From: an uncultured Collinsella sp.
Lineage (GTDB): Bacteria; Actinomycetota; Coriobacteriia; Coriobacteriales; Coriobacteriaceae
Assembly (NCBI GenBank): GCA_902494545.1
Contig: CABUTP010000095.1
Coordinates: 1 to 6,173, forward strand
Reading direction: 5' to 3'
Length of the DNA stretch: 6,173 nt
Shown: one piece after another, positions 5,468-6,173 of the stretch
Layout: every line of letters starts with the position of its first letter
How positions within the stretch are numbered: position 1 is the stretch's first letter
Made by a program: the position numbers and the translations under genes
Notes under the pieces: generated by a model
Database searches by the model: none
Seen by the model: only the letters and a program-made list of their open reading frames with translations
What the model was told of the DNA's origin: nothing

Positions 5468-6173
5468 GTGAACACAAACGCCTCCTATGACGTCTTGGTA
5501 ATCGGCGGCGGGGCCTCGGGTCTCGCCGCCGCCATTACGGCCGCACGCGCAGGCAAAAGCGTCTGCATCGTTGAGCGCGATGTTGCCTGCGGCCTTAAAC
5601 TCCTTGCGACCGGCAACGGCCGCTGCAACCTTTCCAACGAATCAATTGATTTCCAGCGGTACAACCACCCCGCATTCGTCGAATCCGTCATGGGTCCCCG
5701 GCCCGAGCAAGAGCTCGGCAGTTTCTTCTCCTCGCTGGGCATCATGACGACCTCCGAGGAGAGCCGCCTGTATCCGCGCTCCCTTCGTGCCGAATCGGTG
5801 CGCGATGCGCTTCTCAACGCTTGCAACCACCTGGGTATCACCTTGATCTGTGGAGCAAACGTTGCCTCGGCATTCAAAGGCCCCGAGGGCTGGGTGCTCA
5901 AAATAGACCGTCCCGCGCGAGCGCTCAAGGCAAAAAAGCACGACGACCGAAAATCGGAGGTCCGCTCACTTCGGAAGGCGCTCGCCGACACCCCTCGCAA
6001 GAACGAGACGCTGCAGGCAAAGGCCGTAATTATCGCTACGGGCGGCAGCCCTGTCGAAATCGCGAAGACGTTCAATCTTTCCCTCACACCGCAGCATCCC
6101 GTCCTCTGCCCTGTGTCGGCATCGGTCTTCGGCAACCAGACTGCGCTCAAGACGCTGGATGGCCTGCGCGTCC
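5468..6173 (+). CDS. HI0933/YhiN/BaiN-like FAD-dependent oxidoreductase (partial, C-terminus outside window)
   Basis: 235 codons are visible from a GTG that directly abuts the mrp stop codon; GAGG lies 5 nt before it. The GTG is preferred because the FAD-binding strand begins at residue 8 (DVLVIGGGASGLAAA, 8-22) and a later start would cut into it. An acidic strand end follows (VCIVERD, 32-38), then the family hallmark LKLLATGNGRCNLSN (43-57), RLYPRSLRAESV (100-111) and the second nucleotide-site motif IIATGG (188-193). These fit the HI0933/YhiN flavoproteins, a group that includes BaiN, implicated in bile-acid 7-dehydroxylation in gut clostridia; the reaction of this member cannot be inferred. 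Two deviations stand out. A very basic, probably helical stretch lies at about 148-182 before the ATGG strand. After ATGG comes SPVEIAKTF, about ten residues shorter than the usual loop with its Thr-Gly-Ser and Gly-Asp-Gly pattern. The frame is open to the right edge. Confidence 0.85.
   Translation, partial: MNTNASYDVLVIGGGASGLAAAITAARAGKSVCIVERDVACGLKLLATGNGRCNLSNESIDFQRYNHPAFVESVMGPRPEQELGSFFSSLGIMTTSEESRLYPRSLRAESVRDALLNACNHLGITLICGANVASAFKGPEGWVLKIDRPARALKAKKHDDRKSEVRSLRKALADTPRKNETLQAKAVIIATGGSPVEIAKTFNLSLTPQHPVLCPVSASVFGNQTALKTLDGLRV

Overview
The window looks like chromosomal DNA of a high-GC Gram-positive anaerobe. The best guess is the Coriobacteriia (Collinsella or a close relative). 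This rests on recalled protein style (UvrA, YbaK and a MurJ with an acidic tail ahead of the membrane domain), high GC with C/G-ending codons, and a Gram-positive-type LexA box. No search was run, so the taxonomy is inference.

Layout. Positions 1-1500 read on the minus strand. A partial MurJ-type lipid II flippase gene (start at 860, running off the left edge) lies 3 bp downstream of a YbaK/EbsC-type Cys-tRNA(Pro) deacylase gene (864-1364). The deacylase frame is complete except for one in-frame TGA just after the catalytic Lys segment. A 13-bp perfect hairpin (1444-1480) separates this pair from uvrA (1498-4377, minus), which encodes a full-length 959-residue excinuclease ABC subunit A. Positions 4378-4636 are a divergent intergenic region holding a candidate LexA (SOS) box in front of uvrA and a promoter plus a short leader hairpin in front of mrp. 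On the plus strand, mrp (4637-5467, Fe-S cluster carrier ATPase) is followed with no gap by a GTG-started HI0933/YhiN/BaiN-like flavoprotein gene (5468 to the right edge).

How the genes work together. UvrA is the damage sensor of nucleotide excision repair, and the upstream box suggests LexA control. YbaK and MurJ appear to form one transcription unit: tRNA proofreading followed by cell-wall precursor export. Mrp and the flavoprotein form a second, translationally adjacent pair on the other strand.

This is mostly housekeeping DNA. I see no mobile element, CRISPR array, RNA gene or defence island. The points most worth following are the in-frame TGA in ybaK, the roughly 250-residue acidic N-terminal extension of MurJ with three ETAV(F/Y)L repeats that resemble kinase/FHA docking peptides, and the unusual middle of the flavoprotein.
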